A stretch of 64,000 nucleotides of DNA from Nosema muscidifuracis (lineage: Eukaryota > Microsporidia > Nosematidae), in contig JAIOKI010000009.1 in NCBI GenBank assembly GCA_028335825.1, forward strand, positions 513,562 through 577,561, in the 5' to 3' direction. The notes beneath the pieces are model-generated. The model was given only the letters and a program-made list of their open reading frames with translations, did no database searches and had not been told where the DNA came from. The position numbers were made by a program, and so were the translations under genes. Below are positions 43,867 through 53,588 of the stretch, piece by piece (positions within the stretch are counted from its first letter, which is position 1; each line of letters opens with the position of its first letter).

Positions 43867-44930
43867 CCCCATAGAAGTTGTAATAATAGAAAACGGTTTT
43901 CTGAAAAATGAAAAAATATTATAAAACTTGATGATTATAAAATATATATCAAATCTCAAGAAGGAGATATTATTACTATAAAAAAGATATAGAGATGTTT
44001 AAAGATACAAATTTAAGATTATACGAAAATACTTTATTTTTTGTTAGTGGTATAGGTGAAATAATATTGATGAAATTATTAAGATATGTAATAAAATAAA
44101 TATTTATATGAAAGTATTAGAAATTAATAATATTGAAGTAAATGGAAAATCTTATAGAATTTAATAATGTAAAGACTATATTGGATATTTCTATTAAGAA
44201 TATTGAATGTATAGCATATATAAGAAATGAAATATCAATCAATTTTGATAATGTTAAAATTAAATTTATAACTACTAATGAATGTATTAATGAAATAAAA
44301 GATGCTTGTAATGATAATATTGAAGAAGATTTACTAATTTTTGAAGTTATTAATATTGTATAACCTAGAGAAAAATATAATTTTAAATTGTATGAAGATT
44401 ATTTAAAACTATTAAATATAGTTATGATCATAAAATATATTATAAGAATACAAGTGAAATATAATACTTAGATAAAAATTTTTTTTATCCTTAGATACAT
44501 TTATAAAACAAGGGCTTACAAAATATTATCTTTTAGAGTAGAAGAAGTAGATATAAATGTTAATGATTTAGGATTAGAAAAAAGATACAATTGTTTATTT
44601 TCTGAAGTATTTTGAAAAACTTACTACACTTAAATAATAATAAGTAAATTTACTACAAGCGATCTGAAACGTGAATGTCTTATATTTTTACCAATATCAA
44701 TAAAGATAAATCTTAAAGATGTTTATACTGTATAATAAATGGAAGTTTGTTACAAACTAAGACATTTAATATGGTAATATCAGCTGATGCTAATTTTACT
44801 TTCAATGGGTTGTATAAAGAAAAATATATATTAAGAAAATAATGTGCCGATAAGAAGTGAAGTATTTGAAGACGTATTGAGTTCTGATAAGAGTGTCAGT
44901 GATCTGAATGATGATATTTAAATTATATTG
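43867..44930 (+). pseudogene. Decayed gene with CCCC start tract, possibly SKP1/POZ-like
   Basis: TTTTTTACCCC at 43861-43870 is followed by ATA where an ATG would be expected. Further on, shifting frames give KLDDYKIYIKSQEGDIITIK, LRLYENTLFFVSG and IGEIILMKLLRYV. This pattern (short strand with S-x-x-G-D, then a helix before a conserved I-L-x-K-x-x-x-Y) vaguely recalls SKP1/POZ folds. An open part follows at 44142-44363, then TSDLKRECLIFLPISI-like text. Several stops and frame changes make it inactive. The SKP1 comparison is weak and rests on pattern only. Confidence 0.4.
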
Positions 44931-45121
44931 ATATTTTAATAAGTCATATTAAAATTAACTTTTATCATCACTTACAATAAGGATATTACATTATTTGAGT
45001 ATCGACTCTACAATTAACATCTTCTTAATGAACTCTAATGGTTGAACTTATTGTCAAGTTTTCTAGAACTTAAGAAAGAGAGAATATAAATATATATCTA
45101 AAATATTATAGAATATTTATT

Positions 45122-45134
45122 TATCTGTATTACA
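45122..45134 (+). repeat. Left target-site duplication of the LINE
   Basis: tatctgtattaca, repeated exactly at 48714-48726; the two copies bracket the LINE. Confidence 0.85.
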
Positions 45135-48100
45135 ATGAGGGTAAAGAAAGAGCAGGAAGAAAAAGTCGAAACTATAAAAAAACAAACTTCTGGAGCTAAA
45201 GAAAGACAAATAATAGCAGAAAAGGACGAGCAGGGCCCAGAACACACTAGTGTGCCCACTCACCCCACTTCTTTGTCTCTGGCAGCAGTACTTGGGAGTA
45301 CCGAAGCTAGTGAAGAAGAGTGGCCTCAAATGGTGTTTCTATCAGTCATTAGTAGATTTGGTAGAATGCCGAGAGGAGGGTGGAAGCAAGCCACTGAGTT
45401 CTTCTGTGGAAAATTTGGCTCTAACATGAGTCCACTAGAATTCAAAGGCAAGGCAAAGAAAGCGCTCATTAATATTAATGGGAGGCAGATGTCAGCCAGA
45501 GAACTCAAGGTGGACCCTACCAAAAGAAGAAAGACCGAAACCGACTCGAAAGAAGGGATTAGTCTCTTCGAAACCGAGGTCTTCCTAAAAGCACGGAGAG
45601 TCTTTATAGAAAAACTCAATTTTCTAAAGGACCAAAGTGTGGACCAGGTAGAAAGAACGAGGAAGATTTCTTCCTTGAAGGTCGATCTGCTGAAACTTGA
45701 TGCTACAGTCAAGGCGGTAGAGAACCATGTTAGATTACACCCCCCTCATGATATGTCTGATATGGCAAGGATACTGCAAGCTGCGCAGATCTGCTATCAG
45801 GAGATGACCAAAAAGGAATCTAAGCCTTCTGTTTGGAAAGAGAGCATCTTGGAAAAGATTGCTGATATTGAAGACAAGGTTAAGCTCCTTGAAAAGGTCA
45901 GGGCATTTGATAAGCTTTCAAATGAAGAAAAGCGCAAAGCTAAGAAGATCATGCGAGAACTAAACATGCTAGCATGTTTAAAGCAAGATACTTCTGAAGA
46001 TATTGCAATCTTCAACGAGAGAAAAGCGATATACTCAAGAAAACTGGAAGTCGCAGACCGACGCAGAGAGTATAGACGCGAAAATCAAAACTTTGAGCTC
46101 TATAGATGCAACTTCTATAGAAACCTTGGAGGTGCCAAAGAGGTCGCTCATAATGTGAGTAAAGATGATATTTGCTCTTTCTGGTCTACTATGTGGAATA
46201 AGAAAGAACAACCCAATAACTGCAATAGTTTTGGGGAATATCTCTTAGAGTACCTGCCTGATGATCAAGAGCAGATCACTTTTCCAACCTTTGAAGAGTT
46301 TGTGGATATTGTTAAATATCTGCCAAACTGGAAGGCTGCAGGATGTGATGGGATCTTTAACTTCTTCATTAAGAAGTGTGAAGCTCTACATCCTTTCCTC
46401 TACAATATTGTTAAGGAAATATGCCTGGATGGGAAAGAACCCGAATCTTGGTTCTATAAGGGGATTACTTACCTACTACCGAAAGGTAACCCAACAAATG
46501 GTAGTGAATTCAGGCCAATAACCTGTATGTCAAACCTCTATAAATTGACGACGAAGTGTACCACTAAAGTGATGCAATTAATTGTTGAAAGTAGAGGACT
46601 GCTAGCAGAGAACCAGTTAGGGACAGTTAGACAAGTGCAGGGAGCTAAGGAGCAAGCTATGATAAACATAGCAGTCAATAAGGAGCATGGAAACAAGCTA
46701 AAGACCATGTGGATAGATGTTAAAAAGGCCTACGACTCTGTAGATCACGAATATCTATTAGCATGTATTAGCAAGTTAAATCTCCCTCAATGGATCGGAA
46801 CATTCCTAGAAGCTACAGTTAAAAAGTGGCACATTGAGATAAAGTCAAAATCAGAAACGATAATGACTAAGAAGATCGAAAGGGGCATATTACAAGGAGA
46901 CTCCTTGTCACCCCTTTTGTTTGTACTATGTATGGACCCGCTGAGCAGGAAACTGAATTCAACATTTCCAAAAGTAGGAATACTTACTCACGATAGTGTG
47001 TTCATAACAAACCATCTTCTGTTTATTGATGATCTTAAGCTCCTTGCAGAGACCGAAGTTGTTCTTAAATTAATGAACGAGGAAACCAAAAAGTTTTTCT
47101 CAGCTGTAGGTTTAGAGATGAACAAAAGTAAGTCTGCAACTAACTGTATAGAATGTAGCGATGATGCAGTTGTGCTGGAGGGTCACCAAGGATATAAATA
47201 CCTTGGAATTACAGAGGATCCCTCTAGTACTGTCAAAAGAGAGACTTTTGAAAAAGTAAGAAGTGAGATCTTACAAAGGGTAGAGAAGCTGTGCAAAACT
47301 AAATTAAATGGCAAGAATATGATTCGAGCTATTAATGAGCATGCAATATCAGTGATAAACTACCATGTTGGCCTTCTAAAACTAGAACCAGCAGATTTTA
47401 AAAGTCTTGATTTTGATATCCGACAGGTACTAATTAAGTACCAAATCCATCTACAGCCAGCCTGTAAGGAAAGATTATACCTCCCTAGATCTGAAATGGG
47501 GAGAGGACTCATAAGTATTGAAGATAGAAGTGAGAATATGCTTCTATCTATCTACAAGTCACTGGATGAATCTAGAAATAGTTCACCTAGACGAGCAGCA
47601 ATACTAAAAGTAGAAGAAGAGACCAAGTCTCATCTCTTTACTATCAGGGAGTACCTCAAAGCAAGGTATAACTTTGCAGGGGAGATAACCCACAAGATGC
47701 TAAGAGAAGCCCAAAGAACGGCGCTTTACAACGAAATAGGTAAAAGAACCAACCATGGAAAGTTGTTTAAAGCTAAAGGGAATGAATTAGTGAGCATCAG
47801 GGACTCCTCTACCTGGCTGGTAAAAGGGAACAACCAGGCTAGATCCGAGGCAATTTATTGCTTCCTGCAGGATAGGAATATATTCTGTGGACAGGAAGGG
47901 CAATGCCCCCACTGTGGATCTCATAGGAAGACCGTGGATCATCTGGCTACCAAATGTGATCGAATGTTGGGTTTTGATTATATGAAGCGACACAACGAGG
48001 TAGTTAGATGTATTCATCTCTTACTATGCAAGAAATATGGCTTTAAGAAGACTAATAAGATACGTGGCCACTCAGTACAAGAAATAATTGAGAATGAAAG

Positions 48101-48680
48101 AGCTGAGATACGAGTGGACACAAGAGTATCAACTAGTATTAAAGTTAGCCATAATAAGCCTGATATTCTTGTATTTGACAAGAAGAAGAAAGAGATATTA
48201 ATAGTGGAAGTTGGTATTACCAACCAGGATCGACTTACAATAGTTGAGAATGAGAAACTTAGAAAATACGATCTTCTTGCAAATGAATTGGGATTAATTC
48301 ATAAATCTCGAACAAGAATAGTTCCTTATGTCATGAAATGGGATGGAGTGGTAACCAAATACCACCAGAAGTATATCAGGGAGCTGGAAATCCTACCCTT
48401 CCTAGAAGCATACATCCAGTCTATTGTACTGAAGAAGACCTTAGAGTCTATCTCTTTGGATCGAAGACGAGGATATGACCAGGAAGATGCAGGAGAGGAA
48501 GAAGTGGTTAGAGCCGTAAGTGCACTAGCTGGGAAGGCAACTGCTGAAGACAGGAAAGTAACAGGGGACGAGCCAAAAGTAATAATTGAGCTTTTGAGCG
48601 GTAAAAATACCACAGTAAACAAGAACTGTGAAGGGCTAGACCTGCCAAATGATATCAACCTGACTATTGAACGATTCTGA
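45135..48680 (+). CDS. LINE ORF: reverse transcriptase plus restriction-like endonuclease
   Basis: 1181 residues, uninterrupted. The charged N-terminus (1-350) has a GGWKQATEFFCGKF stretch near 78-91 that may be a DNA-binding part. The reverse transcriptase spans about 385-720: NWKAAGCDGIFNFFIKK, FRPITCMSNLYK, QGAKEQA, MWIDVKKAYDSVDHEYL, GILQGDSLSPLLF and the catalytic FIDD near residue 629. The Q-G-x-K-E-Q and W-I-D-x-x-K-A-(Y/F)-D-S-V motifs are those of the R4/Dong group. At the C-terminus, a CCHC zinc motif (CPHC-x7-H-x4-C, about 922-940) precedes a PD-(D/E)xK nuclease core (KPDILVF near 1008, ILIVEVGI near 1021-1028), the restriction-like endonuclease typical of early-branching LINEs. 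It nicks target DNA and primes reverse transcription there. No stop or frame change is present. Confidence 0.9.
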   Translation: MRVKKEQEEKVETIKKQTSGAKERQIIAEKDEQGPEHTSVPTHPTSLSLAAVLGSTEASEEEWPQMVFLSVISRFGRMPRGGWKQATEFFCGKFGSNMSPLEFKGKAKKALININGRQMSARELKVDPTKRRKTETDSKEGISLFETEVFLKARRVFIEKLNFLKDQSVDQVERTRKISSLKVDLLKLDATVKAVENHVRLHPPHDMSDMARILQAAQICYQEMTKKESKPSVWKESILEKIADIEDKVKLLEKVRAFDKLSNEEKRKAKKIMRELNMLACLKQDTSEDIAIFNERKAIYSRKLEVADRRREYRRENQNFELYRCNFYRNLGGAKEVAHNVSKDDICSFWSTMWNKKEQPNNCNSFGEYLLEYLPDDQEQITFPTFEEFVDIVKYLPNWKAAGCDGIFNFFIKKCEALHPFLYNIVKEICLDGKEPESWFYKGITYLLPKGNPTNGSEFRPITCMSNLYKLTTKCTTKVMQLIVESRGLLAENQLGTVRQVQGAKEQAMINIAVNKEHGNKLKTMWIDVKKAYDSVDHEYLLACISKLNLPQWIGTFLEATVKKWHIEIKSKSETIMTKKIERGILQGDSLSPLLFVLCMDPLSRKLNSTFPKVGILTHDSVFITNHLLFIDDLKLLAETEVVLKLMNEETKKFFSAVGLEMNKSKSATNCIECSDDAVVLEGHQGYKYLGITEDPSSTVKRETFEKVRSEILQRVEKLCKTKLNGKNMIRAINEHAISVINYHVGLLKLEPADFKSLDFDIRQVLIKYQIHLQPACKERLYLPRSEMGRGLISIEDRSENMLLSIYKSLDESRNSSPRRAAILKVEEETKSHLFTIREYLKARYNFAGEITHKMLREAQRTALYNEIGKRTNHGKLFKAKGNELVSIRDSSTWLVKGNNQARSEAIYCFLQDRNIFCGQEGQCPHCGSHRKTVDHLATKCDRMLGFDYMKRHNEVVRCIHLLLCKKYGFKKTNKIRGHSVQEIIENERAEIRVDTRVSTSIKVSHNKPDILVFDKKKKEILIVEVGITNQDRLTIVENEKLRKYDLLANELGLIHKSRTRIVPYVMKWDGVVTKYHQKYIRELEILPFLEAYIQSIVLKKTLESISLDRRRGYDQEDAGEEEVVRAVSALAGKATAEDRKVTGDEPKVIIELLSGKNTTVNKNCEGLDLPNDINLTIERF

Positions 48681-48713
48681 GCAGAAACAAATAACTCATT
48701 AAATTTAATTATA
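45135..48713 (+). mobile_element. Non-LTR retrotransposon (R4/Dong-like LINE with restriction-like endonuclease), looks intact
   Basis: A 3579-bp insertion bracketed by a perfect 13-bp target duplication. It starts at the ATG itself and ends 33 bases after the stop codon, so untranslated regions are almost absent. There is no poly(A) tail, only an A/T-rich end. One long open frame fills it. Base composition is visibly richer in G and C than the surroundings, which fits a recent arrival. The insertion site is AT-rich spacer beside a decayed gene, not rDNA. A 5' truncation that happens to begin at an ATG cannot be ruled out from one copy. Confidence 0.9.
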
Positions 48714-48726
48714 TATCTGTATTACA
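48714..48726 (+). repeat. Right target-site duplication of the LINE
   Basis: tatctgtattaca, identical to 45122-45134. Confidence 0.85.
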
Positions 48727-49239
48727 TAACATGAATAAAATAATAAATTTTACATGATCTGATGTTTAGTAAAAATTATTTATTAAGCATATATCAAGAA
48801 TTTACTCTACATAGATAAAATATATTATAATTTTTATAATATAAAAAGTTTTTCATAGATGTTATTTGAGTAGTATGCAGAAAAATAAATATTTCTTTTA
48901 AGTATTATATCTCTTTATGTAAAACTTAGAATATTCTCTTAAAGTTTGTACTTTATTAATTATTATAAATAAGATTAATACATCTCTTTAATTTTATATT
49001 TAATTTATTTTTCAGAATATATTTTTTTTGTTAAATTAAAAATACTTAAGAAAATATAATTACTCATAGATTAAATTTTATATATTTATAAGATTATCTT
49101 TGCCTGCTTCTGTAAAATCATTTTAAGTTAATTTATTAATTAGTTGGTTTATGACTCTTATAATTATACCTATTAACAGATAGATATTTAGATACATAAA
49201 ATACTATCTTCAAAATAATGTTCCTCTTTATATTATATA
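48727..49239. other. AT-rich spacer
   Basis: No gene recognised. Confidence 0.4.
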
Positions 49240-49684
49240 AAAAAAGAAATCATTATATTCTTGACACTTCTTCCACTATTATTTCAATTAATAACAATGT
49301 CTAACCATATAGCTTGTCCAAAGTGAAAAAAACCCATATCTAAGCAAATTATAGACTTCTTCAAAATCTACTAAATGATTTCTAGACTAAAGACATTAAA
49401 ATAAGTTTTATAAAATAGAAAACAATAGATCATGAGAAAGCTATGTCATTTATAATATCTAGGTATGATATGTACTAATAGAAACTACTTGAAGAAAACC
49501 TTCATAAATATTCTATATCACAAACAACGACCATCTTTTATCCACAAATAAGATGAAGCTTTTGCCATCTGGTAAGTAAAATTCAGTAATATCAAAATTA
49601 TCTTAATCTAAAATACTTGTAAATGGCATACAATCAGACTTCAATCCATACATAGAGACTAGTACGAATAATACAATTCTTGTC
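49240..49684 (-). pseudogene. Decayed gene of a secreted protein
   Basis: The minus strand from ATG 49684 reads MTRIVLFVLVSMYGLKSDC, a clear secretion leader. It continues as FTSILD, stop, DNFDITEFYLPDGKSF, LFVDKRWSLFVI and then more stops and frame changes. The family is unknown; the motif FDITE also occurs in the decayed gene that starts at 53588. Confidence 0.55.
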
Positions 49685-49758
49685 ATTGTTTCATAAATCA
49701 ACCTATAATGTAGCTTATACAAATAATGAATCAGCAAGTATTGCTTTTAATTTACAAT

Positions 49759-50012
49759 TTAAGAATTCAGTAGTGTGTATATACACAAAACTTGATTTAA
49801 TAAGTCAACATCAAAAGTTTTAGCTTTTGCATTACGATATAAATTAAAGAATTGGCAATAAATTTTTCTATTGGTACATTGTCCTCTTTGTCTATAGATG
49901 TAATAATATATGTATAAGATTTCATTTCCTTTATTTTGTTTATCCAATAGAAATTCATAATAAAAGGGCAATTTATTTGACATTTTGGAAAATCAATAAA
50001 TAATATTAACAA
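49759..50012 (-). pseudogene. Coding remnant, unidentified
   Basis: Two overlapping short open frames (49759-49983 and 49797-50012) on the minus strand carry pieces such as LPFYYEFLLDKQNKGNEI and EDNVPIEKFIANSLIYIV. They are adjacent frames of one former gene rather than two genes. No family recognised. Confidence 0.35.
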
Positions 50013-51110
50013 AGAATGTATGGTTACTGTACTGTAGTTATCAAAAATATGTTAAAAACAAAATCTGGTATAATAACAAGCATTCTCATAAAATCAATTC
50101 GAATGGCATTTAGGACTAAGTAATTATATTATATAGAATAATGATTAAATTCTGCATCAACAGAATTCATGTGCAAGTAGCTCATAATAAGTTTAGAGCA
50201 TTAATAAAAAGAAACATAATAATGAATTTCTTTACAAATAAATACAAAAAATATCCTGTTATGTTATATTATTATATAAAAATTTTGTTATGACCACGTA
50301 GTTTTTTCGTAAGATGATAATTAAAATTTTTATTTTATTCAAATTGTAGAAGGATCATTCCAATTTTCTTTGTTTGGTCTTGATATAACGTAACATTTAT
50401 GTGCACAATATTCATACCTATTAAATATTGAATTTTTAACTTTGGCTGGTAATTTTTAGAAATGTGAATTATTAATTTAAGTTAAAAAATTATATTTTTA
50501 AAATTACTCACTTCATATTAAATATATGTTTAATATTAGTACAATACTTTGAAACAATCAATTTATCTATGTATAATCAACTATAAATAGAAGATGAAAT
50601 TCTACTCTTCTAAAAATAATAAAGTATTTAAATTATCAATCATTATTGTTATATAATTTATTGGATTATCTACAGTGTCTCAAATTATAAATTATAAAAT
50701 CAGAATTTAAATACGTAATTTTTAATTTATCATTATCAATCAAACATCTTGAATTTATAAAATTTAATTTCTTTAATCATAAGCATTCTGAAGACAAAAA
50801 GAAAATTATTATCTCTGTATCTGACATATATAAATGTTTGATATATTTTTAATTTAAATGATAAATTTTTATTTGTAAATTAAAATTACACAACAATTAC
50901 ATAAAAATAAAATATTATATTAATTATGATATATTTATTATTTTCTAACTACAATAAAAAATTGCAAAAATATATTCTTATAGTTTTTAAATTAAAAATA
51001 AGAATTCTTTATTTCTTTATTTCTAACATATCTATGATTTTTTATTTGTCAATTTTAAATTAAAAAAAAAATTAATTTATTTTTAAAAATATAAATTTGA
51101 AATTTTTTTA
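50013..51110. other. AT-rich spacer
   Basis: No gene seen; upstream region of the decayed Sec540 gene. Confidence 0.4.
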
Positions 51111-51114
51111 CCCC
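51111..51114 (+). promoter_or_regulatory. CCCC start-context tract
   Basis: TTTACCCC three bases before ATG 51118. It shows that this decayed gene once had a standard start. Confidence 0.6.
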
Positions 51115-51117
51115 ATC

Positions 51118-52783
51118 ATGAAATTTTTTGCTTTACTATATTTAATATCAATTGCTACATCTGATTTGAAAAAAGAAAAACGAAAAAGTTTATCTAAAGT
51201 AATTTCGAAGAAAGCTGATAATTTGAAAAAAGAAATTTCGAAGCAAAAAGATAATTTGAAAAATAAATACAAGAAGTTTTTAGATGATTTAGATGAAAAA
51301 TGATAATTTGAAAAAGAAATACGAGAGGTTTTTAAATTATTTCAAAGAAAACTGATTCAGGAGATTTTGTATTTATAAGCAAAGACTGTAATCTTCCAAT
51401 GCATGTACTAAAGATCCGTAAATCACTGATTTTCTGATATAGATAAGTTTTTTTATATTGTTAAAAATAAGGAAACTATTAAATATAAAGATCTAATCTA
51501 TAATTTAATTAAAAATCTTTCAAATTATTCTCGTTTTATTAATTATAATAAAGTTACTAAGTCATATTTAATATACAATAAAGACGTGAAAAATAATTCA
51601 TTTTCAAAAAACTCATACAATAATAGAAAATCATATTCTAATCTAAGCTATTTAAAAGGTTGTGATTATTTTGATTTAAATTTTAGATTAACTCAAGATA
51701 GTAAAAATACATTTATATACAGTATTGACATGAATGAATTTAATTACAAAAAATATCTAGAGTATCATATCAAAAAGTATTCTAATTATAAGGATGAAAA
51801 ATTAAACGAAATATTACGATTATCATCATTAATAAATATTTCCCGTATTTATATTGATATGAAAGATGATATAGTTAAGTCAAGAGCAAAAAAATTTGAT
51901 AAATGCAGAAAAATAACAGAATCTAATGAAAATGGTGTATTTGTTCAAGATGATACTTTAAACCATAATGAGTCTTTAGCTAACTCTAGTAAAAAATAAG
52001 ATCAAAATCTTCAAGTAAGATTATTTAATGATAAAATATTTACGAATTGGTATTCTTATTTCAAAAACAATAATTGTATCGATGAAGATGTTTTTGAAGA
52101 AATAAAGATTTTTTTTCGAAACTTGTCAAAATAGCAGCGTAGAAAATATTGAAAGTATTTTAAGATTTTTTTACCTTATAAAAGATAGTAATTTATACAA
52201 GGATATTTTAATAAATATTTTATCTAATAAAGGAAAATCTAGAAATTTGATAATGTATGAAATTCTATTCACCTTAGATTTAGTTGAAAAATGTAATAAT
52301 AAACTAAATCTTGATTACGTTAATCCTAAATTAATCAAAGAAAATGATAATTCTGAATCTGAATATTACGAAAAACTTTCTCAGTTTATCATTGATGAAA
52401 TTAGCTATAAACCTGATAATATTTCAAGTGTCTTTTTTGATCTATCAATGTATTTTGAAATGTGTGATATGTACGAGAAAAAAAAAAATAAAGATAATAT
52501 TTCTAATGATACAGTGATGTTATTTAATTTCTTCGAAAGTGTAAAAAATAAATTGAAGAATACTTTTGATCACATTATATTTTGCATAAATCAATTCTAT
52601 TCCAAGTTTTATCTTAAAGAAAAAAACTCTAAAGATTATATCAATATTTATTCGTTAATATTTAAAGATATTAAATCGGAATTAATGAATTTAATTAAAT
52701 ATAAAAATGGCAACAATCAGACTGAAGTTATTTATGATGATATTTATAAATTGTTAGATGATCATAAAAAAAATATTAATTAA
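51118..52783 (+). pseudogene. Decayed Sec540 gene
   Basis: ATG 51118 begins a secretion leader (MKFFALLYLISIATSD) followed by a Lys-rich stretch with short repeats of K-K-x-D-N-L-K-K, then a stop at 51301. Further pieces lie in other frames: 51586-51999 (IYSIDMNEFNYKKYLEYHI, matching the family motif with F-N-x-K-K-Y) and 52247-52783 (MYEILFTLDLVEK, DLSMYFEMCDMYEK, matching YFELCDI of the gene at 40819). Total span and order match a full-length Sec540 gene of about 540 codons. Only a few breaks are needed to explain the present state, so decay is fairly recent. Confidence 0.75.
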
Positions 52784-53030
52784 ACAATTTATTTTAATTT
52801 TAACTATTTATTAAATAAAAATAGAGTATTTAGTAATTATAGCCATATACTAATATTTTGTATTTATTTTTTTATGCTCTACAACCAAAAATTAAATGGT
52901 GAGCAAGATGAATTATTGGATTAAATCTAATTAACAGTATTGATGGTAATTAATTGAGTTATTACAGAAAATATTTATATCTTGTATAAAATAGAATACA
53001 AATATATTCTTTTTCATATTGTTTCCTTTG

Positions 53031-53183
53031 TGTTGTATGAAGAATTGTTGCTGAAAAACATATTTATTCTTCTGGGGTTCCTTTTTATAATTATTTAGAC
53101 TGATAAATTAAATCAGCAAGAAAACTTAAACTGATCCAAGTAATTGACTTTGTTTCTTTATAGACGTATCAGTCCCCAAAAAT
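53031..53183. repeat. Solo LTR related to the young gypsy family
   Basis: Starts TGTTGTATGAAGAAT, close to TGTTGTACGAAGAAT of the 111-bp LTR at 5410, and shares AAAACATATTT and GGGGTTCCT at matching spacing before diverging. The right end is unclear; cagtcccca near 53180 is the likely match of gatcccaaca. No internal parts are seen. An older or sister subfamily. Confidence 0.6.
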
Positions 53184-53229
53184 TACATATTGATAAAAAA
53201 AAGATATACCAATAAAATAATTTATATAG

Positions 53230-53588
53230 AAAGAATCTTTATATTATCTTCTTGCAAGCGCAATCTTGTTGTTTTTTATATCATATATAAAATCTTTAGA
53301 GTATCATTGACTAATTCCATCAATTAAGATAATAAAAATTGAGTATAAATGCATATCATCAAGATAATTAATTTACTTAAATCTACAATTATTCCATACA
53401 AATAACTAGTCTATGATATTTTCCTATAAATAGGCATATAATCATTTTCTGTTATATCAAAAGAACCTTGTATAATCTCATAGATTTTAACATTAAATGT
53501 TTCTTAAAGATGCTTTACTCATATTTCTATCAACTAGTTGTGTAAATATAGGAGATAAAAGAAGTGAAGAACAGAATATGCTTATCAT
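53230..53588 (-). pseudogene. Decayed gene of a secreted protein
   Basis: The minus strand from ATG 53588 reads a hydrophobic leader, MISIFCSSLLLSPIFTQLV, then DRNMSKASLRN. After a frame change it gives ETFNVKIYEIIQGSFDITEN and DYMPIYRKIS, then decays. It may belong with the remnant at 49240-49684 (shared FDITE). No intact relative in the window. Confidence 0.5.

Noticed and set aside
45117-48658. Several minus-strand open frames across the LINE
   Set aside because: They lie opposite the 1181-codon LINE frame, have shadow-like Ser/Phe-rich composition and no start context.
45135-48713. An rDNA-specific R2 or R4 insertion
   Set aside because: Flanks are AT-rich spacer and a decayed gene; no rRNA sequence is present in the window.
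51097-51117. Start of the decayed Sec540 gene at 51097
   Set aside because: That codon is TTG and precedes the CCCC tract; ATG 51118 just after CCCC begins the leader.
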